The notes: generated by a model from the letters alone, not told the origin. Counted from the stretch's first letter, positions 8,018-17,602 are shown. The stretch: 64,000 nt of DNA from Prevotella denticola (GCF_900454835.1 NZ_UGTM01000001.1:1240501-1304500); one strand, 5' to 3'. Numbers and translations: made by a program.

Positions 8018-8896
8018 ATGGCAAAAAGAAGAAACAAAGCCCGCAGCCATCACAGCCTGCAGGTCGTTACACTATGTATCAGTACGGCAATGGTTCTGAT
8101 GCTGATTGGCATGGTCGTACTGACAGGCTTCACCAGTCGCAATCTCAGTTCTTATGTAAAGGAGAACCTCACCATCACGATGATTCTCCAGCCAGATATG
8201 AGTACGGAAGAGAGTGCCGCACTCTGTCAGCGCGTGCGCTCGTTGCATTACATCAACAGCCTCAATTTCGTCAGCAAGGAACAGGCTTTGAAAGAGGGGA
8301 CACGCGAACTGGGAGCCAACCCTGCCGAATTTGCCGGGGAGAACCCATTCACCGGGGAGATAGAAATACAGTTGAAAGCCAATTATGCCAACAACGATTC
8401 CATCAGGAATGTTGTCCAGGAGCTGCGTACCTATCGTGGCGTAAGCGACATCACTTATCCGCAGAGTCTGGTAGAGAGCGTAAACCACACACTTGGCAAA
8501 ATCAGTCTGGTACTGCTGGTGATTGCCGTTCTGCTTACGATTGTTTCTTTCTCTTTGATAAACAATACCATTCGCCTGAGCATCTATGCACGTCGCTTTT
8601 CCATCCATACGATGAAACTCGTGGGAGCATCATGGAATTTCATCCGTGCCCCGTTCCTGCGCCGTGCCGTGCTGGAGGGTCTGGTCTCCGCCCTGCTGGC
8701 CATCGTCGTGCTGGGTGTCGGAATATGTTTCCTCTATGATTACGAGCCGGACATTACAAAGGTGCTGTCATGGGGGGCACTGGTCATAACGGCAGCTGTC
8801 ATGCTGGCTTTCGGCGTTCTTATAGCCGTTTTCTGCTCATGGCTATCAGTAAACAGATTCCTTCGCATGAAAGCCGGCGACCTGTATAAAATATGA
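8018..8896 (+). CDS. ftsX: Cell-division ABC transporter permease-like protein FtsX
   Basis: This 292-residue protein has the FtsX layout: a basic cytoplasmic start (MAKRRNKARSHH), one membrane helix at about residues 15-38, a large periplasmic domain, then three more helices (ISLVLLVIAVLLTIV, LVSALLAIVVLGVG, VLSWGALVITAAVML). FtsX works with the ATPase FtsE in the division septum to control peptidoglycan hydrolases; ftsE is not in this window. The ATG at 8018 is chosen because an upstream GTG at 7997 would lie almost on the transcription start. It heads the cluster ftsX-DUF3098-uppP-truB-queA-folK. Confidence 0.88.
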   Translation: MAKRRNKARSHHSLQVVTLCISTAMVLMLIGMVVLTGFTSRNLSSYVKENLTITMILQPDMSTEESAALCQRVRSLHYINSLNFVSKEQALKEGTRELGANPAEFAGENPFTGEIEIQLKANYANNDSIRNVVQELRTYRGVSDITYPQSLVESVNHTLGKISLVLLVIAVLLTIVSFSLINNTIRLSIYARRFSIHTMKLVGASWNFIRAPFLRRAVLEGLVSALLAIVVLGVGICFLYDYEPDITKVLSWGALVITAAVMLAFGVLIAVFCSWLSVNRFLRMKAGDLYKI

Positions 8897-8931
8897 ACCA
8901 AAAGTAAAAAGGTAAAAGAAGAAAAGGCTGA

Positions 8932-8988
8932 CCATCATCGCCTATCATCACTTATCCCCCTTCCTCCTATCATCGCCTATCATCGCCT
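8932..8988 (+). repeat. C-rich 10-bp repeats in front of the DUF3098 start
   Basis: The unit TATCATCGCC recurs about four times (imperfectly around 8934-8953, well preserved at 8969-8988) just before the ATG at 8997. The sense strand is almost free of G. Comparable leaders precede uvrA (25545) and nrnA (32705). Confidence 0.7.
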
Positions 8989-8996
8989 AAGAAAAT

Positions 8997-9239
8997 ATGA
9001 ACAAAAGAAATTTAGCTTTCGGAAAGGCCAACTTCATCCTGTTGGCAGTCGGTATCGCCATTGTCGTCATCGGATTCATCCTTATGAGCGGCGGTTCCTC
9101 TAACGAGACTGTTTTCGACCCGAGCATATTCAGTACACGGCACATCAAGGTTGCGCCGGTCGTGACCTTCATCGGGTTCGTCTCCATCATCGGTGCAATA
9201 CTCTATCAGCCGAAAACGCCTAAAGACGTGGAGGTATAA
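8997..9239 (+). CDS. DUF3098 small membrane protein
   Basis: This 80-residue protein has two predicted membrane helices (ANFILLAVGIAIVVIGFILM and VVTFIGFVSIIGAILYQ) around a short loop with the segment FDPSIFSTRHIKVAP, which is typical of DUF3098. The family is found in Bacteroidetes next to ftsX and uppP, and its function is not known. The stop overlaps the uppP start (TAATG), so translation is probably coupled. Position between a division protein and a lipid-carrier phosphatase suggests a role at the cell envelope, which is inference only. Confidence 0.85.
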   Translation: MNKRNLAFGKANFILLAVGIAIVVIGFILMSGGSSNETVFDPSIFSTRHIKVAPVVTFIGFVSIIGAILYQPKTPKDVEV

Positions 9240-10099
9240 TGACTCTTCTACAGACCATCATCATCTCCATCGTCGAAGGACTGACAGAATTCCTTCCTGT
9301 GTCCTCGACAGGACACTTGATCATCACACAGAATCTTATGGGTGTGCAGCAGGGCGATGCTTTCGTCCATGCCTTCACATTCATCATCCAGTTCGGTGCC
9401 ATCCTCTCCGTAGTATGCCTGTACTGGAGACGGTTCTTCCACATTGACCATACACCTGTACCAGCCGACTGCAAGTCGCCCTTTCTCAGGATGATACATC
9501 CTGTCCGGTTCTACTGGCTGCTTTTTGTGGGCGTGCTGCCGGCTGTTGTCATCGGTATGGCTGCAAAGAAGAGCGGACTGCTCGACTGGCTGCTCGACTC
9601 TGTATGGGTCGTAGCGGTAATGCTTGTCGTGGGCGGTGTGTTCATGCTTTTCTGTGACAGAATTTTCAACAAGGGCAAGGAGGAGAACAGAGTAAACGAG
9701 AAAAGAGCCTTCAACATTGGTCTGTTCCAGTGCCTGTCGGTCATTCCTGGAACAAGCCGCTCAATGGCAACCATCGTAGGAGGCATGGCAAACGGGCTGA
9801 CACGGAGGCGGGCAGCAGAGTTCTCATTCTTCCTGGCCGTACCGACTATGGCGGGTGCGACCTTGCTCGACCTGCTCGACCTGCTGAAAGAAGACGGTTC
9901 CTGGGCTACGGCACATAACCTGACAATGCTGGCTGTAGGCTGTATTGTTTCGTTTGTCGTTGCGCTGCTGGCCATGAAGTGGTTTGTGAACTTCCTGGCG
10001 AAGTATGGCTTCAGGTGGTTCGGCTGGTATCGTATCATCGTGGGAGTCGTCATCCTTGTGATGCTGCTCTCCGGTATGTCACTGAACATGGTTGACTGA
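9239..10099 (+). CDS. uppP: Undecaprenyl-diphosphate phosphatase
   Basis: This 286-residue polytopic inner-membrane protein recycles the lipid carrier undecaprenyl phosphate for peptidoglycan and other glycan synthesis and confers bacitracin tolerance. Both family signatures are present: EGLTEFLPVSSTGHLI near residue 13 and PGTSRSMATIVGG near residue 170; the serine/arginine pairs in these motifs form the active site. The usual length is 265-285. The start overlaps the DUF3098 stop by one base. Confidence 0.95.
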   Translation: MTLLQTIIISIVEGLTEFLPVSSTGHLIITQNLMGVQQGDAFVHAFTFIIQFGAILSVVCLYWRRFFHIDHTPVPADCKSPFLRMIHPVRFYWLLFVGVLPAVVIGMAAKKSGLLDWLLDSVWVVAVMLVVGGVFMLFCDRIFNKGKEENRVNEKRAFNIGLFQCLSVIPGTSRSMATIVGGMANGLTRRRAAEFSFFLAVPTMAGATLLDLLDLLKEDGSWATAHNLTMLAVGCIVSFVVALLAMKWFVNFLAKYGFRWFGWYRIIVGVVILVMLLSGMSLNMVD

Positions 10100-10122
10100 A
10101 TTTTCACCTACAATATATTCTG

Positions 10123-10824
10123 ATGAACTTCAAGGAAGGAGTAGTTATTCCCATCGACAAACCCTATGGAATCACAAGTTTCAAGGCTTTGGCACACATA
10201 CGCTATCTTTGCACACAGGCAAACGACGGAAAGGTGAAAATCGGCCATGCCGGAACACTTGATCCCCTGGCAACAGGTGTCCTCATCCTGGCTACAGGAA
10301 AGATGACCAAGCAGATAGAAACCCTGCAAGCACACACGAAGGAATATACGGCGACATTCCAGTTAGGTGCGACTACTCCAAGCTATGACATGGAGCATGA
10401 AGTGAACGGGACTTTCCCGACGGAACACATCACACGTGAACTGATTGACGAGACCCTACCACGATTCGTAGGCGACATAGAACAGATACCTCCAACGTAC
10501 AGTGCGGTGAAAGTAGACGGGAAACGCGCCTTCAACTACCGCAGGAACGGAGAAGAGGTGACGCTGAAGCCCAAACATATCCATATTGACGAGATAGAAG
10601 TGCTGGACTTTGACACAGCAAAAATGCGGATCAGACTCCGTATAGTCTGCGGTAAAGGAACCTATATCCGGGCATTGGCACGTGATTTCGGGCGTGCCGT
10701 GAACAGCGGAGCCTATCTCACGGCATTGCGCCGCACACGTGTCGGAGACGTGCGGGTAGAAAATTGCATCAGTTACGACCAGTTCGACAACTGGCTCCAG
10801 CAGCAGAAAATTGAAAAACAATAA
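10123..10824 (+). CDS. truB: tRNA pseudouridine-55 synthase
   Basis: This 233-residue enzyme makes the universal pseudouridine 55 in the T-loop of tRNAs. The catalytic aspartate lies in GHAGTLDPLATGVL (about residue 46). QIPPTYSAVKVDGKRAF and VCGKGTYIRALARDFG are the other TruB motifs. The protein is short compared with the 300-residue E. coli enzyme, because the C-terminal PUA domain is absent or reduced, which is usual in Bacteroidetes. Confidence 0.94.
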   Translation: MNFKEGVVIPIDKPYGITSFKALAHIRYLCTQANDGKVKIGHAGTLDPLATGVLILATGKMTKQIETLQAHTKEYTATFQLGATTPSYDMEHEVNGTFPTEHITRELIDETLPRFVGDIEQIPPTYSAVKVDGKRAFNYRRNGEEVTLKPKHIHIDEIEVLDFDTAKMRIRLRIVCGKGTYIRALARDFGRAVNSGAYLTALRRTRVGDVRVENCISYDQFDNWLQQQKIEKQ

Positions 10825-10841
10825 ACTTCCCAAATAGCAAT

Positions 10842-12026
10842 ATGAAGCTTTCACAGTTTAAATTCAACCTGCCCAAAGAGCAGGTAGCCTTGTACCCACA
10901 TTCATCCGACCGTGTACTCACACGCAGCGATGGCAGTACACAGACCTTTACGGTCACGCGCCGGGACGAAGGTCGCCTGATGGTACTCCACCGCACATCC
11001 GGCAAGATTGATATGTTCAAGGGGGAAGTCAAGGGTGAACCAAAGGAAACGGATTTCATCCGTTTCAAGGATGTGCTCAGCTACTTCGATGAGGGGGATG
11101 CCTTCATCTTCAATGACACGAAGGTATTTCCTGCCCGCCTGTACGGAACGAAGGAGAAAACAGATGCGAAGATAGAGGTGTTCCTGCTCCGCGAGCTGAA
11201 CCAGGAGATGCGGCTCTGGGACGTACTGGTCGAGCCGGCACGTAAAATCCGTATCGGCAACAAGCTCTTCTTCGACGAGTCCGGCACGATGGTGGCAGAA
11301 GTCATCGACAACACAACCTCCCGTGGCCGCACGCTCCGTTTCCTCTACGACTGTCCGCACGATGAGTTCAAGCGTGAGCTGTATGCACTGGGAGAAGCTC
11401 CGTTGCCGCGTTACATCATAGACAACCGCCCGAAAGAGAAAGGGGAAGAGTTTGCCCATGCCACAGCTGACGATATGGAGAATTTCCAGTCGGTTTTTGC
11501 AAAGAACGAGGGGGCTGTTTCCGCACCGGGTACCAACATCCATTTCTCTGAACACATGATGAAGATGATGGACATCCGCGGCATTAAAAAAGCCTTTATC
11601 ACCCTGCATTGCGGTCTGGGGACTTTCCATGACATCGAGGTAGAAGACCTGACAAAGCACAAAATGGACTCCGAAGAGATGCACATCAATGCCGATGCCT
11701 GCCGCATTGCAAACAGTGCCAAGCAGGCAGGACATCATCTCTGTGCCGTTGGTGCGAGCGTTGTAAAGGCGACGGAGACGGCAGTGGGAACAGATGGCAT
11801 GCTGAAAGAATACGATGGCTGGACAAATGAATTCATCTTCCCGCCCTACAACTTCGGCTTTGCCGACTCCATGCTGGTCAACTTCTATCATCCTTATTCT
11901 ACATTACTGATGGAGACAGCTGCCTTCGGCGGCTACGACCTCGTGATGGAGGCATATGACAAAGCGGTAAAAAACGGCTATATGTTCGGTTGTTTCGGCG
12001 ACTCCCTGTTGATTCTCAACGATTGA
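10842..12026 (+). CDS. queA: S-adenosylmethionine:tRNA ribosyltransferase-isomerase
   Basis: This 394-residue enzyme transfers and rearranges the ribosyl group of SAM onto 7-aminomethyl-7-deazaguanine in tRNA, a step of queuosine synthesis. It shows the expected order: LSQFKFNLPKEQVALYP start, FIFNDTKVFPARLYG, APLPRYI, ITLHCGLGTFHDIEVED, and a C-terminal VNFYHPYSTLLMETAAFGGYD. It is about 40 residues longer than E. coli QueA, mostly an insertion at residues 25-65. The usual APTAGLHF segment reads SAPGTNIHFSE here. It starts 17 bases after truB. Confidence 0.92.
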   Translation: MKLSQFKFNLPKEQVALYPHSSDRVLTRSDGSTQTFTVTRRDEGRLMVLHRTSGKIDMFKGEVKGEPKETDFIRFKDVLSYFDEGDAFIFNDTKVFPARLYGTKEKTDAKIEVFLLRELNQEMRLWDVLVEPARKIRIGNKLFFDESGTMVAEVIDNTTSRGRTLRFLYDCPHDEFKRELYALGEAPLPRYIIDNRPKEKGEEFAHATADDMENFQSVFAKNEGAVSAPGTNIHFSEHMMKMMDIRGIKKAFITLHCGLGTFHDIEVEDLTKHKMDSEEMHINADACRIANSAKQAGHHLCAVGASVVKATETAVGTDGMLKEYDGWTNEFIFPPYNFGFADSMLVNFYHPYSTLLMETAAFGGYDLVMEAYDKAVKNGYMFGCFGDSLLILND

Positions 12027-12027
12027 T

Positions 12028-12438
12028 ATGCACACAGTTTACTTGGCACTCGGCACAAACCTTGGCGACAGGAAGGCCATCATGCACGAGGCGATAGAAC
12101 GAATCGAAAACAAGATTGGCACAGTCCTGCGCCAATCTTCTTTTTATGAGACAGAGCCCTGGGGATTCGAGAGCCCCAACCGCTTCCTCAATGCCTGCGT
12201 ATGTGTTTCAACACCCCTTGCCCCCCGGCAGCTGCTTGAGACATCACAGGAGATAGAACGTGAAATGGGCAGGACGAAGAAAACAGTCAATGCACAATAC
12301 ACCGACCGTATCATTGACGTGGACATCCTGCTTTATGACAAGCTAAGTACCCATGAACCAGACCTTATCATTCCCCACCCGCTCATGCAGGAACGTGAAT
12401 TTGTAATGACCCCATTAAAAGAAATATGGGAAGAATAA
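12028..12438 (+). CDS. folK: 2-amino-4-hydroxy-6-hydroxymethyldihydropteridine diphosphokinase
   Basis: This 136-residue enzyme pyrophosphorylates the pterin precursor in folate synthesis. It has the N-terminal YLALGTNLGDR loop, the conserved ETEPWG and NRFLNACV segments, and the signature RIIDVDILLYD with PHPLMQEREFV. The length is slightly shorter than the 159-residue E. coli protein. It starts one base after the queA stop and is the last gene of the ftsX cluster. Confidence 0.93.
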   Translation: MHTVYLALGTNLGDRKAIMHEAIERIENKIGTVLRQSSFYETEPWGFESPNRFLNACVCVSTPLAPRQLLETSQEIEREMGRTKKTVNAQYTDRIIDVDILLYDKLSTHEPDLIIPHPLMQEREFVMTPLKEIWEE

Positions 12439-12550
12439 CTTATCTACACAAAGAGAAGCAGACTTGGCCTACCCTTTCAACCTCTTCCAAATTCCTACAA
12501 ACTGATTTTTAATATAACAAACCAATAGATTTGGCTAACAGAATAAACAA

Positions 12551-14983
12551 ATGAAGAAGATATTTTTAGCACTGACTTTGTTTGCAAACATCCTTTTCGC
12601 TAACGCTAACCCGATTACGGAAGAACAGGCCTTAAAGATCGCATCCAAATATATCAACAATCCGAAACTCACAGACAACACACCCCAGACACGCTCATCA
12701 GAAACGCATGAACAGCCTGCATATTATCTGTTTACAAATTCTAACGATAAGAAATTCGTCATCATATCAGGCGAAAACAGGCTGAATGAAGTTGTTGCTT
12801 ACGGAAATTGTAAGTCGAACGATGTCAACAGTCAGTCAACTTACGTCACCCAATTCTTAAAAGACTATGAACGCATAGTGAAAGCTGTGCGAACCAATGT
12901 TCTACAAGTACCTCAGAAACAGGGCCCGATCAAGCGGAGAGTAGAGCCATTACTCACTTGCAAGTGGAGTCAATACTACCCTTTCAATAAATACACACCG
13001 GTTATCAGCAGCCGGACAACACCTACCGGATGCGTTGCAACAGCTACCGCACAGTTAATGTTCTATCATAAGTGGCCCCAGAATCGCCCAACCGACTATG
13101 TAGCAACTACGGGAGATGAAGCAAGGAAAAGTACAACTTATTGGTGGAATGACATGAAGAATACTGTTGCGGAGATGCGCTCAGACCGTTCAGCACAAGC
13201 AGTCGGTGTCTTGATGCGTGATATTGGCAAAGCTGTCAGGATGAGATACTATCACAGAGGAAGCGACTCTAATTTGCAATACGCCTGCAATGCCCTTCGA
13301 CACACATTCAATTATACAGTGAAGTTCCTTGATAAAGACTTCCTGCCTGCAAACGAGTTCCACAATGAGGTGGTGAAAGAAATATCTGAAGGGTATCCTC
13401 TTTTAGTTGCAGGAGGCAACCACGCTTTTGTTTTTGATGGCTATGATGAACGAGGATATATTCACATCAACTGGGGTTGGGCAGGTGAATACGATGGATA
13501 TTTCGATATTAACACTGTCTATCTGAATGTTCAAGGATATGGGTTAACAGGTTCTTTCTGGGATGAAATGCAGGTCTTGTGTGTCCATCCAAACAACGGG
13601 AAAGCCACTCCTTTACCAGACATACCACGGGGATTAGACGCTCGGGCGACCACGACTTTTTCAATTGACAAAACAAAAGGGACAAGAACTGATTCCTTTA
13701 TTGCCGAGATTAAAAAATTAGGAACATATAGTTCTGTTAAGGGCGAACTGGGAGTATTTACAGGAAAGGTTGGCCTTGCACTGTATGATAGTAATGACAA
13801 GCTGGTAAAAGTCTATCAAACAACAGGTACAGACCATGTTTGGGCATCCATCTTCACTTCCATGTCATTCGATGTAAACAACTTTAACTTCGACGGAGTT
13901 CCTAATGGAAACTATCGTTTAGTACCTGTTTACTCAGAGGTGCTCGATACACAGACCGAAGAGCATGGGGAATGGACACGTGTCAACCATACCAATGAGA
14001 TGCAAGTACAGCTGACAGACAATGAAGTGAATATCGAAACAGATAATCCAAAAGACATCGTTGTGATGGAGAAAGCACCAAGCCTACTTGCTCCGTTCTA
14101 TTTTGACTCTGGAAATTACGCTGCTTTCAGTTTCACCATGTACAACCCTGGACGAGAAGAAGTGCGCGGCGACTTGGTAATGACACTTAAAAATACTGTA
14201 ACAAACGAGGAATTCAATGGCTTTCTACTCACTCCAAATGTTGTGGCACAACGACTGGGAAACACTTCTTTTGCAATCAATATGCTTCCACAATACTATA
14301 ATTCGGGAAGAGTCGGTGCCTTGGGAGTAGGAACCTACAAGGTAACCTTTTCCATAAGAGCCACTCGTAATGGCTCGGACGTGCTGATACCTGTTACAAT
14401 GAAGCAACCTTTCGAGATAGAAGTGCTGCCACATAATGATGAAGGTACAATTGAATTTAATTATGTTGACTTCTTAGCGGATGGCAAGGACGCAAACTAT
14501 ACAACCTTTGAACTCAACAAAACAAAAGAGATAGGCCTGCAAGTCCATTCAAGAGTCAGTGGATATCAAATCAGAAATGGTTATCGCGGACCCATCTACT
14601 ATCGCCTGCTCGATCTGACAAACAGCAGATGGATTGATTTAGGTGCTGTCAACAACGTATACCTACCTTGTGATGCTGCAAATAATGCAACCCAGACACG
14701 TATCACCTTCCCTACATCTAAGTTAGAAGCCAATCACACTTACGAAGTACACATAGATGTCGAACGAAAAGGAAAACGTCAGGATGTGTGGAATACGCTT
14801 GCAATGCGTCATGTATTTTATACTATCGACGAGTTGAGACCTGCAGGAATCGACTTCTCAAAAAATGATAATAAAACCTCAAATGCCATCTTCTCCCTAC
14901 AAGGTATTCGTCTTCAACAGTCATGGAAAGATCTGCCAAAAGGAATTTATATCATTGATGGAAAGAAAGCAATAAAAAGATAA
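12551..14983 (+). CDS. C10-family (streptopain/interpain-like) cysteine protease
   Basis: This 810-residue exported protein is a papain-like cysteine protease of family C10, which includes SpeB and the Prevotella interpain A. A signal peptide covers residues 1-19. A propeptide of the Spi type follows (PITEEQALKIASKYI; QPAYYLFTNSNDKKFVIISG). The catalytic cysteine is Cys161 in TPTGCVATATAQLM and the histidine is His291 in GGNHAFVFDGYD, followed by HINWGWAGEYDGYF. Residues about 360-770 look like beta-rich repeated domains. The C-terminus (IFSLQGIRLQQSWKDLPKGIYIIDGKK) resembles the short sorting tails of secreted Prevotella proteins, suggesting export across the outer membrane. The gene is visibly richer in A+T than its neighbours, hinting at transfer. 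It has no operon partners. Confidence 0.9.
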   Translation: MKKIFLALTLFANILFANANPITEEQALKIASKYINNPKLTDNTPQTRSSETHEQPAYYLFTNSNDKKFVIISGENRLNEVVAYGNCKSNDVNSQSTYVTQFLKDYERIVKAVRTNVLQVPQKQGPIKRRVEPLLTCKWSQYYPFNKYTPVISSRTTPTGCVATATAQLMFYHKWPQNRPTDYVATTGDEARKSTTYWWNDMKNTVAEMRSDRSAQAVGVLMRDIGKAVRMRYYHRGSDSNLQYACNALRHTFNYTVKFLDKDFLPANEFHNEVVKEISEGYPLLVAGGNHAFVFDGYDERGYIHINWGWAGEYDGYFDINTVYLNVQGYGLTGSFWDEMQVLCVHPNNGKATPLPDIPRGLDARATTTFSIDKTKGTRTDSFIAEIKKLGTYSSVKGELGVFTGKVGLALYDSNDKLVKVYQTTGTDHVWASIFTSMSFDVNNFNFDGVPNGNYRLVPVYSEVLDTQTEEHGEWTRVNHTNEMQVQLTDNEVNIETDNPKDIVVMEKAPSLLAPFYFDSGNYAAFSFTMYNPGREEVRGDLVMTLKNTVTNEEFNGFLLTPNVVAQRLGNTSFAINMLPQYYNSGRVGALGVGTYKVTFSIRATRNGSDVLIPVTMKQPFEIEVLPHNDEGTIEFNYVDFLADGKDANYTTFELNKTKEIGLQVHSRVSGYQIRNGYRGPIYYRLLDLTNSRWIDLGAVNNVYLPCDAANNATQTRITFPTSKLEANHTYEVHIDVERKGKRQDVWNTLAMRHVFYTIDELRPAGIDFSKNDNKTSNAIFSLQGIRLQQSWKDLPKGIYIIDGKKAIKR

Positions 14984-15214
14984 AGAGGTCCATCCAGAAC
15001 TCGGGATGATAAAGTCTATCCACTATAAGGGAAAACCTTTACACCTTTCACAATATAAGTTCATTTTTCTTTTGCTGTCATTTTTAACATTCTTCGTAAA
15101 CATTCTGTAAATCATCAGCTTATATGATTGCGAAGAGTGATAGAAGTGACAGGAAAAGACGTTTGAAGAACATGACAATATGCCCCGAATGCAAAATGCT
15201 GTATAGACTAAATG
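14984..15214. other. A+T-rich gap after the protease gene, no gene seen
   Basis: No credible open frame is present. The stretch 15060-15160 is A+T-rich and resembles decayed or untranslated sequence. I see no RNA gene. Confidence 0.5.
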
Positions 15215-15266
15215 AAAAAAGGTAAGAAAGAGAAGCCTAAAAAACGCTTCATCTTTCCTACCTTTT
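15215..15266. terminator. Bidirectional terminator between C10 protease and rpsO
   Basis: GGTAAGAAAGAGAAGC (15221-15236) pairs with GCTTCATCTTTCCTACC (15246-15262), with one bulge and one wobble. It is flanked by AAAAAA on the left (T-run for rpsO on the minus strand) and TTTTATTTT on the right. Confidence 0.8.
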
Positions 15267-15284
15267 ATTTTGCTGCCGGCGATC

Positions 15285-15560
15285 TTACTTGCGGAGACCC
15301 AGTGCCTTTACAATGGCACGGTAACGGTTGACGTCACGGTCGTAGAGATAGTCGAGCAGAGCACGGCGCTTGCCTACGAGCTGCGTCAGCGAACGAGTCG
15401 TAACATAGTCTTTATGGTGCTTCTTCACGTGCTCGGTCAAGTGCTTGATACGATAAGTGAAAAGCGCAATCTGACTCTCTGCAGAACCCGTGTCTGTCGT
15501 GTTCTGTGCCTTGCCGTACTGTGCGAAAATTTCCTCTTTCTTGGTCTTGTCTAAATACAT
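15285..15560 (-). CDS. rpsO: 30S ribosomal protein S15
   Basis: This 91-residue protein is S15, a primary binding protein of the small-subunit platform that contacts 16S rRNA. The sequence has the family signature: a three-helix core with TGSAESQIALFTYRIKHLTEHVKKHHKDY followed by RSLTQLVGKRRALLDYL. It stands alone, with a -7 element at 15669-15676 and a terminator downstream. The 108-base untranslated leader could hold the S15 autoregulatory site known in other bacteria, but I could not identify one. Confidence 0.96.
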   Translation of the reverse strand: MYLDKTKKEEIFAQYGKAQNTTDTGSAESQIALFTYRIKHLTEHVKKHHKDYVTTRSLTQLVGKRRALLDYLYDRDVNRYRAIVKALGLRK

Positions 15561-15668
15561 GCTTTTGTTTTGATTAATGTGACTTGCTATTACATCTTTC
15601 CGTCGTTAGCCGCCTTAATCACAACGGGTTACGACCTCAAATGCATCGGACTCTCCGAAAATGCTGTG

Positions 15669-15699
15669 CAAAGTTACAACTTTTTATTGGAACGACAAG
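15669..15699 (-). promoter_or_regulatory. Promoter of rpsO
   Basis: The minus strand has CTTG (15696-15699), 19 bases, then TAACTTTG (15669-15676), one mismatch from the consensus. Confidence 0.65.
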
Positions 15700-15719
15700 C
15701 GATTTCCATTTTTTATTCG

Positions 15720-15727
15720 TAATTTTG
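15720..15727 (+). promoter_or_regulatory. Candidate -7 element for typA
   Basis: TAATTTTG matches TAnnTTTG and lies 37 bases before the typA ATG. It is back-to-back with the rpsO promoter. Confidence 0.55.
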
Positions 15728-15764
15728 CACCGTAATTAAGCGTAAGTTTTTTTAAGGTAGATAA

Positions 15765-17567
15765 ATGCAAGACATTCGTAACATCGCAGTTATTGCGCAT
15801 GTCGACCACGGAAAGACAACCCTGGTTGACAAGATGATGCTCGCTGGCAAACTTTTCCGTGACGGACAGGACAACAGCGGTGAAGTTCTCGACTCCAATG
15901 ACTTGGAGCGCGAACGAGGGATAACAATTCTGAGCAAGAACGTAAGTATCAACTGGAAAGGAGTCAAAATCAATATTCTCGATACACCGGGACACTCCGA
16001 CTTCGGCGGTGAAGTGGAACGTGTGCTGAACATGGCAGACGGCTGCCTGCTGCTGGTAGACGCTTTTGAAGGGCCGATGCCGCAGACACGCTTCGTGCTG
16101 CAGAAGGCTTTGCAGCTCGGATTGAAGCCAGTGGTTGTCATCAACAAGGTTGACAAGCCCAACTGTCGGCCGGAAGAAGTCTATGAGATGGTATTCGACC
16201 TCATGTGCGACCTCAATGCCACGGAAGAACAGCTGGACTTCCCTGTCGTCTACGGTTCGGCCAAGAACGGCTGGATGGGGGCAGACTGGAAGAAGCCGAC
16301 GGACAACATTGAATACCTGCTCGACCTTATCCTTGAGGCCATCCCTGCACCGAAGCAGCTGGAGGGAACGCCGCAGATGCTGATCACCTCACTGGACTAT
16401 TCAAGCTATACAGGACGCATCGCCGTAGGCCGTGTACACCGCGGCACACTGAAAGACGGGCAGAACATCACCATCTGTCACCGCGACGGCACACAGGAAC
16501 GCACGAAAATCAAGGAACTCCATACTTTCGAGGGTATGGGGCACAAGAAAACGGACCATGTGGATTCCGGCGACATCTGTGCCGTAATCGGTCTGGAGAA
16601 ATTCGAGATCGGCGACACCATTGCCGACTTCGACAATCCGGAGCCACTGCCGCCCATCGCCGTGGATGAGCCGACGATGAGCATGCTCTTCACCATCAAC
16701 GACTCTCCCTTCTTCGGCAAAGAGGGAAAGTTCTGTACTTCCCGCCACATCAGTGAACGCCTGAACAAGGAACTGGAGAAAAACCTTGCCCTGCGTGTCC
16801 GCCCGGTGGAAGGTTCCATGGACAAGTGGATTGTCAGCGGACGCGGTGTGCTCCACCTTTCCGTTCTCGTCGAGACAATGCGCCGTGAGGGCTACGAGCT
16901 GCAGGTGGGACAACCGCAGGTCATCTACAAAGAAATCGACGGTAAGAAATGCGAGCCTATCGAGGAGCTGACCATCAATGTGCCGACAGACTTCTCAAGC
17001 AAGATGATCGACATGGTAACACGCCGGAAGGGTGACCTGCTCGGTATGGATGCCGAAGGCGACCGTGTGAACATCACCTTCGAGATTCCGTCACGCGGCA
17101 TCATCGGCCTGCGTACCAACGTGCTGACAGCCAGTCAGGGCGAGGCGATCATGGCACACCGTTTCAAGAACTACCAGCCGTTCAAGGGCGAGATTGTCCG
17201 TCGCACCAACGGCTCGATGATTGCACTTGAAAGCGGTACAGCCTACGCCTACGCTATCGACAAGCTGCAGGACCGGGGAAAGTTCTTCATAGATGCGGGA
17301 GAAGAAGTCTATGGCGGACAGGTTGTCGGCGAACACGTCCACGACAACGACCTCGTCATCAATGTTACCAAGGCAAAGCAGCTGACCAACGTCCGCGCCT
17401 CGGGGTCCGACGAGAAAGCACGTGTCATCCCCAAGACGGAAATGAGTCTGGAGGAATGTCTGGAGTATATCAAGGGCGACGAATACGTCGAGGTAACTCC
17501 GAAGAACATCCGTATGCGTAAAATCACACTTGACCATCTGGAGCGCAAACGCCAGAACAAGGAATAG
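15765..17567 (+). CDS. typA: Translational GTPase TypA/BipA
   Basis: This 600-residue protein is a ribosome-binding GTPase of the EF-G group that helps ribosome assembly and stress adaptation. The G motifs are clear: [10 protein letters not shown] (G1), RGITI (G2), DTPGHSDF (G3) and NKVD (G4). They are followed by a beta-barrel domain, EF-G-like domains III and V, and the BipA C-terminal domain ([36 protein letters not shown]). The length is typical. Its natural downstream hairpin is probably the one at 22258-22301, now pushed 4.6 kb away by the transposon at 17610. Confidence 0.96.
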   Translation: MQDIRNIAVIAHVDHGKTTLVDKMMLAGKLFRDGQDNSGEVLDSNDLERERGITILSKNVSINWKGVKINILDTPGHSDFGGEVERVLNMADGCLLLVDAFEGPMPQTRFVLQKALQLGLKPVVVINKVDKPNCRPEEVYEMVFDLMCDLNATEEQLDFPVVYGSAKNGWMGADWKKPTDNIEYLLDLILEAIPAPKQLEGTPQMLITSLDYSSYTGRIAVGRVHRGTLKDGQNITICHRDGTQERTKIKELHTFEGMGHKKTDHVDSGDICAVIGLEKFEIGDTIADFDNPEPLPPIAVDEPTMSMLFTINDSPFFGKEGKFCTSRHISERLNKELEKNLALRVRPVEGSMDKWIVSGRGVLHLSVLVETMRREGYELQVGQPQVIYKEIDGKKCEPIEELTINVPTDFSSKMIDMVTRRKGDLLGMDAEGDRVNITFEIPSRGIIGLRTNVLTASQGEAIMAHRFKNYQPFKGEIVRRTNGSMIALESGTAYAYAIDKLQDRGKFFIDAGEEVYGGQVVGEHVHDNDLVINVTKAKQLTNVRASGSDEKARVIPKTEMSLEECLEYIKGDEYVEVTPKNIRMRKITLDHLERKRQNKE

Positions 17568-17602
17568 AAGGCCTCATTCCCAAGGAAAACGTATCAAGAT
17601 AC

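Noticed and set aside
15561..15668. S15 autoregulatory RNA structure in the rpsO leader
   Set aside because: Known in other phyla, but I could not identify a convincing pseudoknot or two-stem structure by eye.
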